Assembly: GCA_037042915.1 (NCBI GenBank)
Contig: CM073199.1
Coordinates: 1,240,001-1,304,000, forward strand
Direction: 5' to 3'
Length of the DNA stretch: 64,000 bases
DNA from: Auricularia sp. M13
Taxonomy: Eukaryota > Basidiomycota > Agaricomycetes > Auriculariales > Auriculariaceae
In this document: in pieces, positions 10,943 to 20,991 of the stretch
How the letters are laid out: each line of letters opens with the position of its first letter
How positions within the stretch are numbered: position 1 is the first letter of the stretch
Program-made: the position numbers and the translations under genes
Notes under the pieces: generated by a model
What the model was told of the DNA's origin: nothing
Seen by the model: the letters and a program-made list of their open reading frames with translations, nothing else
Databases searched by the model: none

Positions 10943-11247
10943 AGGGACGTATCCTTTGTTCGTCCAACAGCGCAACCCAGCGCACGAAGTCGGGTGCAAT
11001 GGGTTCATAGAGGGTGCCTCGCCCATATGCGAGCGCAAGATTGCGTCGTCCTGCGCAGAGGTCGCAGAGCTGCGCGCAGGTGCAGATCAAAGCAGAGGAG
11101 GCGCGGCATCGGCTTTGACCGTGTTCTTGTTGCGCGCAGGCTATCTTGTGCTGACAGTCGTTACTTTCACAGCGCACTTCTTGTAACACAGCAGGAACAT
11201 AAAATGGGCAACGCTGGATACCATAGCCGACCGTCCGCTCCTCCGCT

Positions 11248-12585
11248 ATGGCCAAGTCGGCAGAGTCCGCGCCAGCACCAACACGCGCCCCATCGCCTGG
11301 GTCGTATATCCCCGGACAGCCGCACGTCGAGAACGTCTATCATGCCGCTCCGATACGGCCGGACCCTGTATGCTCCATCCACGTTCATGATATACTTATT
11401 CAACTGCACGCAATTCTAGTACACGGTCATTTCCTCCCAAGTTGGGCTGGAGTGTCCGCGCGGTTTCCGCGCACTTCGAAGCAGCAGCGCGTTACTCGCT
11501 GCTCTTGGATGGGATGTTGACCTTTATGCTTCTGTGCAGGTCGGTAGACCCTCAGCTCTGTCCTTCTCCGTCTGATTCGTTCCAGGCATTCGTCCGTCGA
11601 AGCGCGTCCGAGTACCTTGACAAGGGCAGGCTCTACCACCAACAATCCATAGTGGCCATCAAGCGTATATGTCAAGAGGTAGCTTCTCCTACCTCTGCCT
11701 AGGAACATAGATTTACGCTCAGCAGACTCGCGATCGCTTTCCGCATCTTCCAGCTTACATAAATGATTGGCACGTCAAAGTCATGCTGCGACGCTATCTT
11801 TCTCTCAGCATGCGCCGCTACAAGCGGACAAACCGCCTTGCTTCCCTCAACGGTAGAGACGAGCGGCCCGTACGCTCGGTAAGCCTCCAATCCGTTCATG
11901 CCACCCGTTCGATGCTTTTGACAATGCGTCGTCATTATACAGTATTCATCCAGCTCCAGCAGCAGGACCTCAGTGTTACGGCCTGATGGTGACCCTGGTC
12001 TGGGCCTCGCCAGACGGTGAGACTTGCCCGCATTTTCTACTCTGGCTGATATCACTGGCCAGTTCGTTCAATCTCTCCCCGACTATTGTCCCCAAACCCG
12101 TTTCTCGCAACGACCCCTCGTCCATTTCCTTCGCTTGCCCGCCGGCACCCACTGGGCATCACGTTCATCATCAGCCATCCCCATCGAAGGGATCCCTGCA
12201 AGAAACGCCGTATCAATATTGGCGCGACCTTCCTGTATACTGTGCAGAGGCCAGAGGCCAAAGGCTATGGGTCCTCCCGGATACTGGGCGTAGAGCCAAT
12301 TATATCTCGCATTCTGCAGCACGCCGCATTGGAGCCAAGTCGCCCGACGACAAGGAGGCCTCGCTCTTCGAAGAGGTTCAATTCACCGCGAATTTCAGCG
12401 GCGTGGTCGAAGAGGTTACCGCTTACGTCTGGAACGCCATGCCCTTCGATGCCGATGTGATTCTCGGCGTTCAATGGATTCGCCAGCATCACGGCTTCGA
12501 CGATTGGGCGGAAGGCCTCTTTCGGTTTCAGCATGGAGGTTATGCCTACAGTTTGCGTGCACGTGGTTTTCCTTTACTTACCTAG
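11248..12585 (+). CDS. R1: intron-rich protein ending in a retropepsin-like aspartic protease domain
   Basis: Six exons join in phase: 11248-11367, 11420-11539, 11586-11678, 11726-11878, 11943-12016 and 12063-12585, giving 360 residues. The N-terminal ~160 residues are helical, with a basic segment (FPHLPAYINDWHVKVMLRRY) that I know only from uncharacterised basidiomycete proteins. A Ser/Pro/His-rich linker follows. The C-terminus (about 240-360) has the retropepsin pattern: LWVLPDTGRRANYISHSA with the catalytic D260-T-G262, then ADVILGVQWIRQH with the hydrophobic-hydrophobic-Gly motif (320-322). Retropepsins act as dimers, so one DTG per chain fits. No reverse transcriptase, integrase or LTR lies alongside. 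The paralogue R2 keeps most intron positions. A CATAAAA element lies 44 bases before the start. Protease activity is inference; a domain derived from a retroelement Gag-Pol is likely. Confidence 0.75.
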
Positions 12586-13110
12586 CAGCGAACATGTACA
12601 TATATAAGCGTCCGGAATGTATCCCCTGATCATGTCTTACTTGGATGGTCGTCTGGATATTACATCCTGCGCCGCAGGCCACCGGTGCAACAAGTCCGAG
12701 AATGGCGCAACACTAGTACCAGGCTGCGCGTGCGTGCATTACTGCCACCAGCCTCGGGCGCTAGCTGGAGCCGATTCACACCGCCCGAGCAGCTCCAAGT
12801 TCAGCGCAACTACTTGCGAACCGGGTTCATTGAGCCTGCTGAACGTAGCGCCGCCATCGACTCCAGAATCACGCATTTTTCATGGGTTCTCACCTCGGCG
12901 CATATGTCGGCGAAGTTTCTCACTGGTAATCAACACCGTAAAGACACCCTACACAGCAAAATAATGGTTCAGATACTGAGGAGGTCGGACATGGAAGGGG
13001 AAATCATAGGCAGTTCCTGGTGATCCCCGCATGGGTGTTACGTCGTAAACTGTCCTGCAAAACGGCGAGGTACTGGGTGGGTGGGATGGACTGGTTTCCG
13101 GTGTGACGCG
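12586..13110. other. No gene seen
   Basis: 3' flank of R1. Short frames only, none protein-like. Confidence 0.4.
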
Positions 13111-13116
13111 CCCAGC

Positions 13117-13781
13117 CTAGGGTTCTGTGTAAAATGCCCGAGCTATTCTCAACATGTTTTTTAACCAACCCGTTATTTAACAGGTGTTTAAAACAGTGTT
13201 TAAAACACAGCTTATGTAATGCATTAGAAACATCGAGACAAGCTTAGAAAAAGCAACCTTCCAGTCAAATTTGCCTAGGTATACCTCCTCATACCCTAGG
13301 ATATCACAGATACCTGCCAGGTATGATTGGCAATGCATGGTTCTTGAAACTTCTAATGCTCGATGTAATGTTGTAAACTTCTACCTGTGAGAATATAGGT
13401 CAGAATGCTTTCTATACTAGATGTTTAACAACACTCTCAGGTCTGGGCACTGGAAGAATGCTGTTCTCTTGTGAGATCTTGCTAATTAGTTACTTACAGC
13501 ACTGAGACAGCTCCTGCAGTTGAATGAATCTTTCACTGATCACCTGTGTGAGATGCGAGATGCAGCTAACTCATATGCTACCAGCAATGGAGGCTGCTAG
13601 GATATAGCGGGAAATGGCACAAAGACAAAATCCATGCCTCCAACACATGTCTCAGAGGTCCTGCAACTGAACTGTATTTTGTTTTTAAACAGCCAATTTT
13701 CGGACGTCTGTTTTAAAACAATGTTTTAAACACTGTTTTTTAACCCGTGTTTAAAACGTGGCATTGTACACAGAACCCTAG
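13117..13781. mobile_element. Non-autonomous inverted-repeat element (MITE), 665 bp
   Basis: The ends form inverted repeats of 22 bases with one mismatch, beginning CTAGGGTTCTGTGT at 13117 and mirrored at 13760-13781. The element is flanked by a six-base direct repeat CCCAGC (13111-13116 and 13782-13787), consistent with a target-site duplication. Just inside both ends are many copies of GTTTAAAAC-like motifs in both orientations, as expected for transposase-binding subterminal repeats. The interior is AT-rich against its surroundings and has no coding capacity, so it must be moved by another element. I cannot assign the superfamily. Confidence 0.75.
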
Positions 13782-13832
13782 CCCAGCCGTTGAGACCAGA
13801 CGGGCCGTTCTATGTAGGACCGCGCGCCTGTA

Positions 13833-13873
<41 letters not shown>
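13833..13873. repeat. (TAC)n microsatellite
   Basis: About 13 uninterrupted TAC units, 50 bases beyond the MITE. Confidence 0.9.
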
Positions 13874-15579
13874 TGGACCATGACCGGCCGACCGGACAGT
13901 AGTAACTCCCACAAGCCCTTGCGGGCAACACCTGCTACCTTGTATAGCCGAAATGTGTTGCGGAGACGAAGCTAATCCAACAGCTTGACGCAACTGGCGT
14001 GAGATTGAAGATTGGTCCGTACTTGCTCCTCGGCAAGTTGATTTTACTATTAGCATGCCCAACTATTTCATCATGCACAGTGGACTTGGGCCCCGGTCTT
14101 CGAGTGTCAAGTATCGGTAGGTGGAACTGCTTGCTCCCACCAATACACACAGGCAGTGCGGCAGGAATGTTATCGTCTGCAATCATGGAGTATTATTAGT
14201 ACCACGATCAGTAACAGTACAGACGGTGGGACGGTGGGACGGCCAACTTGAAGGAGGATAGGATGTAGAAACATCTCCACGCGTAGGATTGGCAGCGGTG
14301 GCATTTTGAAACTTCTGGAAAGACAAGCGACGAAAGCGAACGAGTCGGTCCCTTTAACAACAGTAGAGACGTACAAGGAAAACCTTCGCTTTGCTTCGGT
14401 CTTATATAGACGCTGGCATCAATGGTGAGCATAATTAAAGAGCCATTTAGTTACTGTGACATAATAATTTAATTAAAAATGCGCTTTGCAGCATTCTTCA
14501 GGTGTGCATCTACACGTCATCAGGAATGCCCCAGGCGAGATCCAGGTGCAGCAGCTCCAATCCTCTCCAAACACTCTGAGGGAAGGGGGAGAGGTTAACC
14601 AAGTAGCCTGTCATTAACGCTTGCCGCACATTTTAAATCAAAGATGCTCATTCTTTTAGAACATCTTACATTCACTAAAGTTGCGTTGCATGGCCAATGC
14701 ATGGCCTCTTTGGATAGACAATGCGGAAAGACACAGCGACAGCGCAACATCAAGGACAGGGACGGAGCGGCATTTCGTCGCCCGGGGATAAAATATACAA
14801 TTAGCTCGCGGCAATACATTTCTGTTGAGCGAGCATGCTGGGGGGGGGTCTTGAGCGACAGCAGAGTGCGTGGCCGGCCCGCTTTGCCGCAGCTTGAGCT
14901 CAGCCGACACTCAAATCTCATAACTGTAGAACTTCTATGCACTCGACAGCTGATACGGCAGGAAAATGTAGCGCTAGTGCGAGGTGGTAGTTGACACTTG
15001 TAGCCTGGCTTTAAAGCCACGCGGATACAAAAAAGGGCAAAAGTCTCAGAACCTCCGTTTGCAACCCTCATGTCTCAGAAATTCTGTCCGCGACACGCAA
15101 TGTTTCAGAACTTTCTTGTGAGACACCTTACCCTCCAGCTCTCTCTCAGACAGTAAGATCCGGCCGCATGCATTGGGACTATATAAAGGATGATTTCTTC
15201 GTTCTTAAAAAGGAAATTTCGTGCACCAAAAAAGGAGATTGCCTCCGCGTTTGACAGCTAAAGGGGAATATGGTAACTATACGAGGGGATCTCTCCGAAT
15301 GATGCAAGCAGTTTATCAGGTTTAGTGAATGTCGACGGTTGCTTGAGTTCGTAACCACGCAGTCAACCAGCTGGCAGCATAGTAGCCCGTAATCACAAAT
15401 CGTCTTATTGCTATGAACATCTCAACCTTATATCTCCTTTCATGATTGTAAGAGCAACTATCGTCTTTGAACTGTTAACTCAAAGTGAGATGTCGGCATC
15501 CAGTTCACCACGGGCAATGCTCCTGAATAGCCTTTCCGATTGTAAGCCGCCCATGGTGCCCAACAAGCAACACTATCAC
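13874..15579. other. No gene seen
   Basis: Moderately AT-rich in places (14450-14490). Contains GACGGTGGGACGGTGGGACGG as a short tandem near 14223. Frames on both strands are not protein-like. Confidence 0.4.
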
Positions 15580-15912
15580 TCACTTTCGGACCACCTTTCG
15601 CGCAATAACATGGTCGTCAAAGTCGATGAAACAAGATTCGTCGTCGCGAAGTTCCATGACCAGAGCTTGACCCAGCCACAGGGCACCGCATGTGCGGCAG
15701 AGGTATGAATTCATTGTATGCTGCGCTCCAGTTGCATAAAAGACCACGAATTTGCGAATGGTACCGTGCTCGGAGATCGAAGCGCGACATCGAAGGCGGT
15801 CTCGCCCGCGAAACAGATGCGGTGTGGACGGATTGCCCCTTCTGCTGACGGCGAGCCTTTGGCGGCGAGCCGGCAGACGTCCACCGGGGTAGTAGATAGC
15901 AAAGACCTGCAT
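15580..15912 (-). CDS. Small protein L1 (paralogue of L2)
   Basis: A 110-codon frame from an ATG at 15912, with TATATA about 70 bases upstream. The C-terminal half (RKFVVFYATG, LWLGQALVMELRDDE, DFDDHVIARKVVRK) resembles the frame at 50631-50999 (HKFSIFYTRR, RRWHGEILVLALRPCDE, TDDDLARKALMK). The shared pattern W-x-G-x-x-L-V-x-x-L-R followed by D-D-x-x-x-ARK suggests a small conserved fold. I recall similar short uncharacterised proteins from Agaricomycetes but cannot name a function. No intron is required. Confidence 0.45.
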   Translation of the reverse strand: MQVFAIYYPGGRLPARRQRLAVSRRGNPSTPHLFRGRDRLRCRASISEHGTIRKFVVFYATGAQHTMNSYLCRTCGALWLGQALVMELRDDESCFIDFDDHVIARKVVRK

Positions 15913-15982
15913 ATGAGGTTTCTGGTGCGCTTCGCGCCTGGTCGGAGGGGCTGTATGTTACGAGGTGAGACGATGTGACTAC

Positions 15983-15988
15983 TATATA
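15983..15988 (-). promoter_or_regulatory. TATA box of L1
   Basis: TATATA, about 70 bases upstream of the ATG at 15912. Confidence 0.35.
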
Positions 15989-16109
15989 AACGCGTGAGGT
16001 TATAAGAATTCGCGGATTACAGGGAAGATAGCGTATACAAGCTTTTCCAGTTCCTTATACCATAGTTGAAGGACAGCCTCTGTCCACAAGAAACCTCAAG
16101 TTACTAGCA

Positions 16110-17695
16110 AGCGACCAGGTGTCTACGGCACAGAGGGATAAAGGTAGGCGGCAGTAGGCTGCGAGGATAGCGAGCGTGACGGCACTGGCGAGACCAGCGT
16201 AGGCAGCGATCACGGGCTGAGCAAGACGCCGGGCTGCTGCAGGTATTCCGACGACGGCACAGACGGGCCCCTCGCGGCGGCCCAGCGGTTGAATGAGATG
16301 TTGGCGGCGGCCAGACTGCGAAGATGGCGGAGCGGGATGTGAACGAGTCGACGAGAATGGCGGGCACAGTGATGATGTGCTGAGCAGAACGGCGAGCAGT
16401 GGAAGGGAATGCCGGCGACGACATAGGCGAGTCCGTCGCAGCGAGGAAGCGGTTGGAATGAGATGTTGGCGGCGGCCAGGGTGCGAGGACGGCGGGCGCG
16501 CGGCGTGACCGAGCTCGCGAGACCGGCGGGCACAGCGACGACGTGCTGAAGGGCGCTGAGCAACGGCAGGGAGTCCCGGGATGGCTCAGGCAAGCACGTC
16601 GACATCGCGGCGGGACAGCGGTTGGAATTCAAGGTCGGCGGCGGTCAGACTGCGAGGATGGCGAGCGCGCGCGGCGTGACCGAGCTCGCGAGACCGGCGG
16701 GCACAGCGACGACGTGCTGAAGGGCGCTGAGCAACGGCAGGGAGTCCCGGGGATGGCTCAGGCAAGCCCGTCGACATCGCGGCGGGACAGCGGTTGGAAT
16801 TCAAGGTCGGCGGCGGTCAGACTGCGAGGATGGCGAGCGCGCGGCGTGACCGAGCTCGCGAGACCGGCGGGCACAGCGACGACGTGCTGAAGGGCGCTGA
16901 GCAACGGCAGGGAGTCCCGGGGATGGCTCAGGCAAGCCCGTCGACATCGCGGCGGGACAGCGGTTGGAATTCAAGGTCGGCGGCGGTCAGACTGCGAGGA
17001 TGGCGAGCGCGCGGCGTGACCGAGCTCGCGAGACCGGCGGGCACAGCGACGACGTGCTGAAGGGCGCTGAGCAACGGCAGGGAGTCCGGGATGGCTCAGG
17101 CAAGCCCGTCGACATCGCGGCGGGACAGCGGTTGGAATTCAAGGTCGGCGGCGGTCAGACTGCGAGGATGGCGGCGCGGCGTGACCGAGCTCGCGAGACC
17201 GGCGGGCACAGCGACGACGTGCTGAAGGGCGCTGAGCAACGGCAGGGAGTCCCGGGGATGGCTCAGGCAAGCCCGTCGACATCGCGGCGGGACAGCGGTT
17301 GGAATTCAAGGTCGGCGGCGGTCAGACTGCGAGGATGGCGAGCGCGCGGCGTGACTGAGCCGGCGAGAACGGCGCGGACAGCGACGACGGGCTGAGCAGA
17401 ACGCTTGGCATCGTCCGGAGGTAAAGCTCGGCGACGCCTGCGACGGTGCAGAGGAAGATGGGGCGCGCCAGATGCTGTCCGCGACGGGCTGCTGGCGCCG
17501 AGGCGATCCGTCAGCAGTGAGGAGACAGCCAGGTCCAGGACGCTGCTCACCGCTCAATCTGCGCCGCTGCGCGTCGAGGCCGCTCGCGACGGTCTTCGCG
17601 TCGCCTGGATCGCCCAAGATCGACCCGCTTGCAGCCCAGGTTCAGCGTTCCATGATCAGCGCGCACGGCGTTAGAAGAGTCCAACTTGCGCCCGT
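16110..17695 (-). repeat. GC-rich composite repeat: leader plus tandem array, inverted
   Basis: Reverse orientation relative to 2945-5300; the leader lies at the right end (17400-17695). The array includes five successive near-identical units whose anchor GACATCGCGGCGGGACAGCG recurs at 16601, 16773, 16943, 17111 and 17278, a spacing of 167-172 bases. Units further left (16110-16560) are more diverged. The 3' tail seen in the full-length copies is absent. Open frames across the array restart every unit and are products of the repeat, not genes. Confidence 0.85.
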
Positions 17696-18136
17696 TTCGC
17701 ACTCCGCACACGGCCTCTCTTCTTCCTAACCCGCCATGACCGCTCGCAGTGTCCATGCTCGTCACTGCCCTACTGAATATCGTTCCCTCCGCGCTCCTGG
17801 TTTTCTTCTGCTCCCTCGCTGTCTCACAGTTTCCGGAGCGGCCGCGTTCCCGCCTGGCCTCATTGCAATTGGCAACCTCTCCACCCTTTCCACGCGCATT
17901 TATGGATCTCATATTCGTGCTTTTGACGGCCAATCCTTTGTGCTTAGCGCTCAGTGAGCTGAAGATATGATTCTGCGTCACAAGGTCAATACCGTGTAAT
18001 TCGCCGGACATAAGGATTCTGACATCATAAGCACCAGTCACTACAAGGAATTCCAAAGCGTTAGAAGGTCGGCTTCCCTCCTTGTAGGCGTACATATATA
18101 TATATAACTATTCAACCAACCTCACAGACAGCATGA
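17696..18136. other. Flank of the repeat; TATA-rich stretch
   Basis: 17700-17735 shares CTCTTCTTCC and AACCCGCCATG with the outside flank of the 2945 copy, so the family may extend a little beyond the leader in these two copies. A (TA)n run lies at 18093-18106. No supportable gene. Confidence 0.35.
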
Positions 18137-18580
18137 AGACGCTCGGGGATCGGTCGTACCGTCAGAGCCCAGATCATTGTGCCGAGGTCTCCAGTGAGAC
18201 GCCCTCAACGCCTACGCCCGAGGCAGTTGGCGGCCATCTTCATCGTCTTGATTTTCATCGTGTACGGCACGATGAGACTGGGGACATTATGTATCGGGTG
18301 GAATGTTCAACGGCTCGTAAGAGATCATGATGAAGTCACAGCGTTCAAGCAGCTGATCCTCCGAAGGGAACAGGCCGTTGACGATTGCGCGCTTCGTGTG
18401 CGTCAGTGAGAATGACCAAGAAATCATCGTTCAAATTGCCACTGTGAGTCCTCGTTGGGAGTCAGCGGAGCGCGATTAACTTCGGCTTTAGTCTGAGGCC
18501 TATGGACCTCACATTGCTTATTTAGTCGGCGCGATCGTGGTGGCATTGGCGGTACTTGTAGTCAAAGCAAGCTACTAATA
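18137..18580 (+). CDS. Candidate exons of a small membrane protein, unresolved
   Basis: Two protein-like hydrophobic segments lie in nearby frames: QLAAIFIVLIFIVYGTMRLG (about 18217-18276) and AYLVGAIVVALAVLVVKASY ending at about 18579. The second can be joined to an upstream exon by a good intron (GTGAGT donor near 18446, TTTAG acceptor), but I could not join both segments and a start codon in one frame. It may be a small two-span membrane protein with a missed exon, or a decayed one. A strong TA-rich element lies just upstream at 18093-18106. Confidence 0.25.
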
Positions 18581-18879
18581 CGATTCCCAAGGCAAATGTT
18601 GGATGATCTCATGTATAATCTCGCGGGAGAGAGGCTCTTAGAGACAGATTAATACAGAATGAACCGGCCTGAGTGCGTGATCACAACGTCACTCGCCGCG
18701 GGCTATGGAAAGCGAAACGGAAAGAGAAAAGAGCATGGATTGATTCTTCTGTGAGACACGATATACAACAAATCATGCGAGGCATCCTAGGAACCGGTCT
18801 GGGTCACCTTGAGATCCTGCACCGTCATCGGGGCAAAGAACATGTTCATCACGACATTCGGCACGAGCTGTGTGTGGGG

Positions 18880-19812
18880 TCAGCGGCTAGCGAGCGGAGG
18901 TGAGACGGGATGAGGACAGACCGAGTTGCACGAGAAATGGGTAGCGACAGCGGTCTGCGCGTCCGGAGGGGTGAAGGTGAAGGTGAAACTCGGGAAGGCG
19001 GCGGGAGGCGGACCGCTAGACGATGAGGCTGGCAAATCGGTGCGAATGGGCGCGGCATCCGCAAGCTCGGCCAAGCCGTCCTGCAACGCAAGACTGTGAG
19101 GAGCAACGGATAGCGGGCTGCTAAGCTGCTCACCAGACGGGGCAGCTCGTCGGCAGCGATCTGGTCGGCCGGGCCCTCGAAGACGGTCGAAGGCTCTGAG
19201 TTGTGGTCGGGGACGCGGTGGGCGTCGAATGCGGCGGCGGCGGGGGCGACAGGGACTGCAGAGGAGGCGGCCGAGTTGGCATCGTCTGGATTGTTCGGGC
19301 CGGGCACTTGGACGGGGTTTGGGTCCACACGGCTGAGGTCGCCGGACCAAGCGTCGTCCTGTGCATCAGTGGCAGCTCGCTCGGTCTCGTGAAGGGTGTC
19401 GTGGCGGGCTGATTCGCTGACGACAGAGGCGCTCGGCGGCGGGCCACCCTGAACAGACTCGGCCTCCGACTGTGGGTATATGGGTGAGTGATGGCTTAAA
19501 AATGGCGGGATGCCACTGACCTCTGATCCCAGGACGCTGTGCGTCGCTTCGGAAGGCTCCAGGACATGTGCTTGAGGTTCTGGAGTCGGCACCGGGACCA
19601 GCGCTGGCACGGCGAATTTGACGCGGGCCGCTCGGTTCTGCCTCTTAGGCGCTGGCGAAGACTACATAGTTCCTTCAATCAGCAAATTTCGTAAACGTCG
19701 CCAGGCAGACGACAATCGGTCTGGCGCGGCGTGTGCGGGTGCTGTTGCGGACTTGGCCATCGCTGCCACTCGAGCTGGCTAATTGGCCGGAAGATCCAGC
19801 ACTGTCCCCCAT
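18880..19812 (-). CDS. Unidentified protein B1 (paralogue B2 is truncated)
   Basis: Four exons join in phase: 19812-19714, 19661-19521, 19469-19134 and 19080-18880, giving 258 residues. The product is Pro/Ala/Ser/Glu-rich and probably mostly disordered; I recognise no domain. Exon 2 begins SSPAPKRQNRAARVKF, a basic patch that could be a nuclear signal. The start is doubtful. The ATG at 19812 is in frame here, yet a TATAAG motif ends only a few bases before it. In copy B2 the later ATG (MAKSATAP...) is the one in frame, because B2 has one more C in exon 1. The first donor is also damaged here (GTCGTC against GTGCGT in B2). B1 may therefore be a damaged copy. It is divergent to C1, with start codons 143 bases apart. 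Confidence 0.45.
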
Positions 19813-20446
19813 TCTTATAGCCCAGAGGTGATCGTGAAGTGTTCTGCACGCCCTTGTAGCGCAGCAGCGCACCACAGCGACTGCGCTCACCAGGCAGTCG
19901 GTTAAAGCCGGCAACCTTGATTGCGCTGCCTCCTGTGTTGCGCGCTGACCATGGTATGCTTCTAAGCCGCGACCCCATAAATGCTCAGACGCCGATGCCT
20001 CCCGGTTTTCTGTGCGACCCGCTCAAACCGGCGCTTTCCATGGAAGAATCTTTCGCTGTCGATGATGATCATGACCCTGAGCCTTCGGTATGTCACGTGA
20101 TACGTTTGATTTTGCCCCCGTCTCATGTCAATATCAGAGCCCTCCGCGCAGCTCCGAGTCGAATGACGACTCGACCATGCGGCCTCGAGGACCCTGGCCA
20201 TATGAGGCCTTTGGTCGCCAGGTCCTGCGCTGCGCCGAAGAACGAGGCAACGACGCTGCACTCGCCTTCATACGGAATACGTTTCCCCGCGTCGGCATGG
20301 ACGACGCACGACTTTGGCTTGCATATCTCAAATCAAACAAGAATCGACCTTTTGACCCGCGTATCATGAACGGGTTTACAACCATGTCATATGTTCGCGT
20401 CTTGCGCGAGGGGAACGGTGCCCATCTCTTCGTACGCCCCCAATTC
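19356..20446. repeat. Inverted duplication arm, near-identical to 31702-32779
   Basis: About 1.08 kb matching the reverse complement of 31702-32779 with only scattered differences. It covers exons 1-2 of C, the divergent promoter and exons 1-2 plus part of exon 3 of B. Beyond the right edge (exons 3-5 of C) the copies are still homologous but much more diverged; beyond the left edge homology stops. Confidence 0.8.
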
Positions 20447-20991
20447 GCTTTTTCATAGCAACGATGTCCCTGATGTAAACGCCAGCCACAGCTTTTCCGA
20501 CTTCTTTCCTGGTCGCCTGACGTAATACGGGTTCCAGTCTCCTTGGACGATCGTCGTGACTGATAACCTTGCACAGGGAGATGGCGCCGAAGGCACGAGC
20601 CGCAATGGTGACGCTAGCCACGCAAGCACCAATCCTCTGCGTGCGTCCACTTCCACGGGTCAGGTACCACCGAATACAAATTATCCTGGGCACGACGCTG
20701 GAAGCAACCGCCGATATCTCCCTGCTCAAGGTAGCGCCTCACCTCCGCACCCGCTGGTACGTATGTCGCATCTTCGCATTTCACGATATGCTCAATGACG
20801 CCTGTGTGCGATAGAGAGTACGCAGCGCGACTTCGGGAACCGCTGATCTGGCTACTCCTGCAGAGCCTGCGGGAGGTCGTGCGTCGCCGGCGCAACTCCT
20901 CGTACGTGACTCGATGTGAATGAAATATTAACGCTCATCCCAGTCGCTCTGCAGGAGACGACTGCCTGCCGCAGTGGCATTGTTAACCTGA
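19956..20991 (+). CDS. Unidentified protein C1 (paralogue of C2)
   Basis: Five exons join in phase 0: 19956-20087, 20138-20431, 20577-20756, 20815-20901 and 20944-20991, giving 246 residues. The family is unknown to me. Exon 2 encodes a compact, charged, probably helical region (GPWPYEAFGRQVLRCAEERG, then ARLWLAYLKSNKNRPF). Exons 3-5 are Pro/Ser/Ala-rich and end in a basic tail. The same five-exon structure is intact in C2, where exons 1-2 are near-identical and exons 3-5 are clearly diverged but in frame (VPPN, SASP-HPL, QLL). Conserved frames and splice sites in the diverged part argue that both genes are functional. An alternative start is the ATG at 19995. Confidence 0.6.

Larger units (their letters stand above)
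9810..11117. repeat. Inverted duplication arm, near-identical to 54036-55350
   Basis: This 1.3 kb segment is almost base-for-base the reverse complement of 54036-55350 and holds the whole of A1, its promoter and adjoining sequence. Identity ends abruptly near GTGATTCGATAGAAAGC on one side and near GACCGTGTTC on the other. Beyond the first edge homology continues at a much lower level (D1 versus D2), so the identical patch is younger than the original duplication. Confidence 0.8.

Noticed and set aside
16570-16640. A-box/B-box-like motifs (TGGCTCAGGCA and GGTTGGAATTC) in the array, suggesting a tRNA-derived SINE
   Set aside because: Both boxes mismatch the consensus at key positions, so polymerase III origin is only a weak thought.
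16543-17395. Several 70-140 codon frames on both strands across the GC-rich arrays
   Set aside because: They restart once per ~170 bp unit, exist in several frames of both strands, and encode the same Arg/Ser/Ala-rich text. They follow from composition and tandem repetition.
19134-20431. B/C divergent pair as an HD mating-type locus
   Set aside because: A divergent, duplicated, fast-evolving pair recalls HD1/HD2 architecture, but neither protein shows a homeodomain (no WFxNRR-type third helix).
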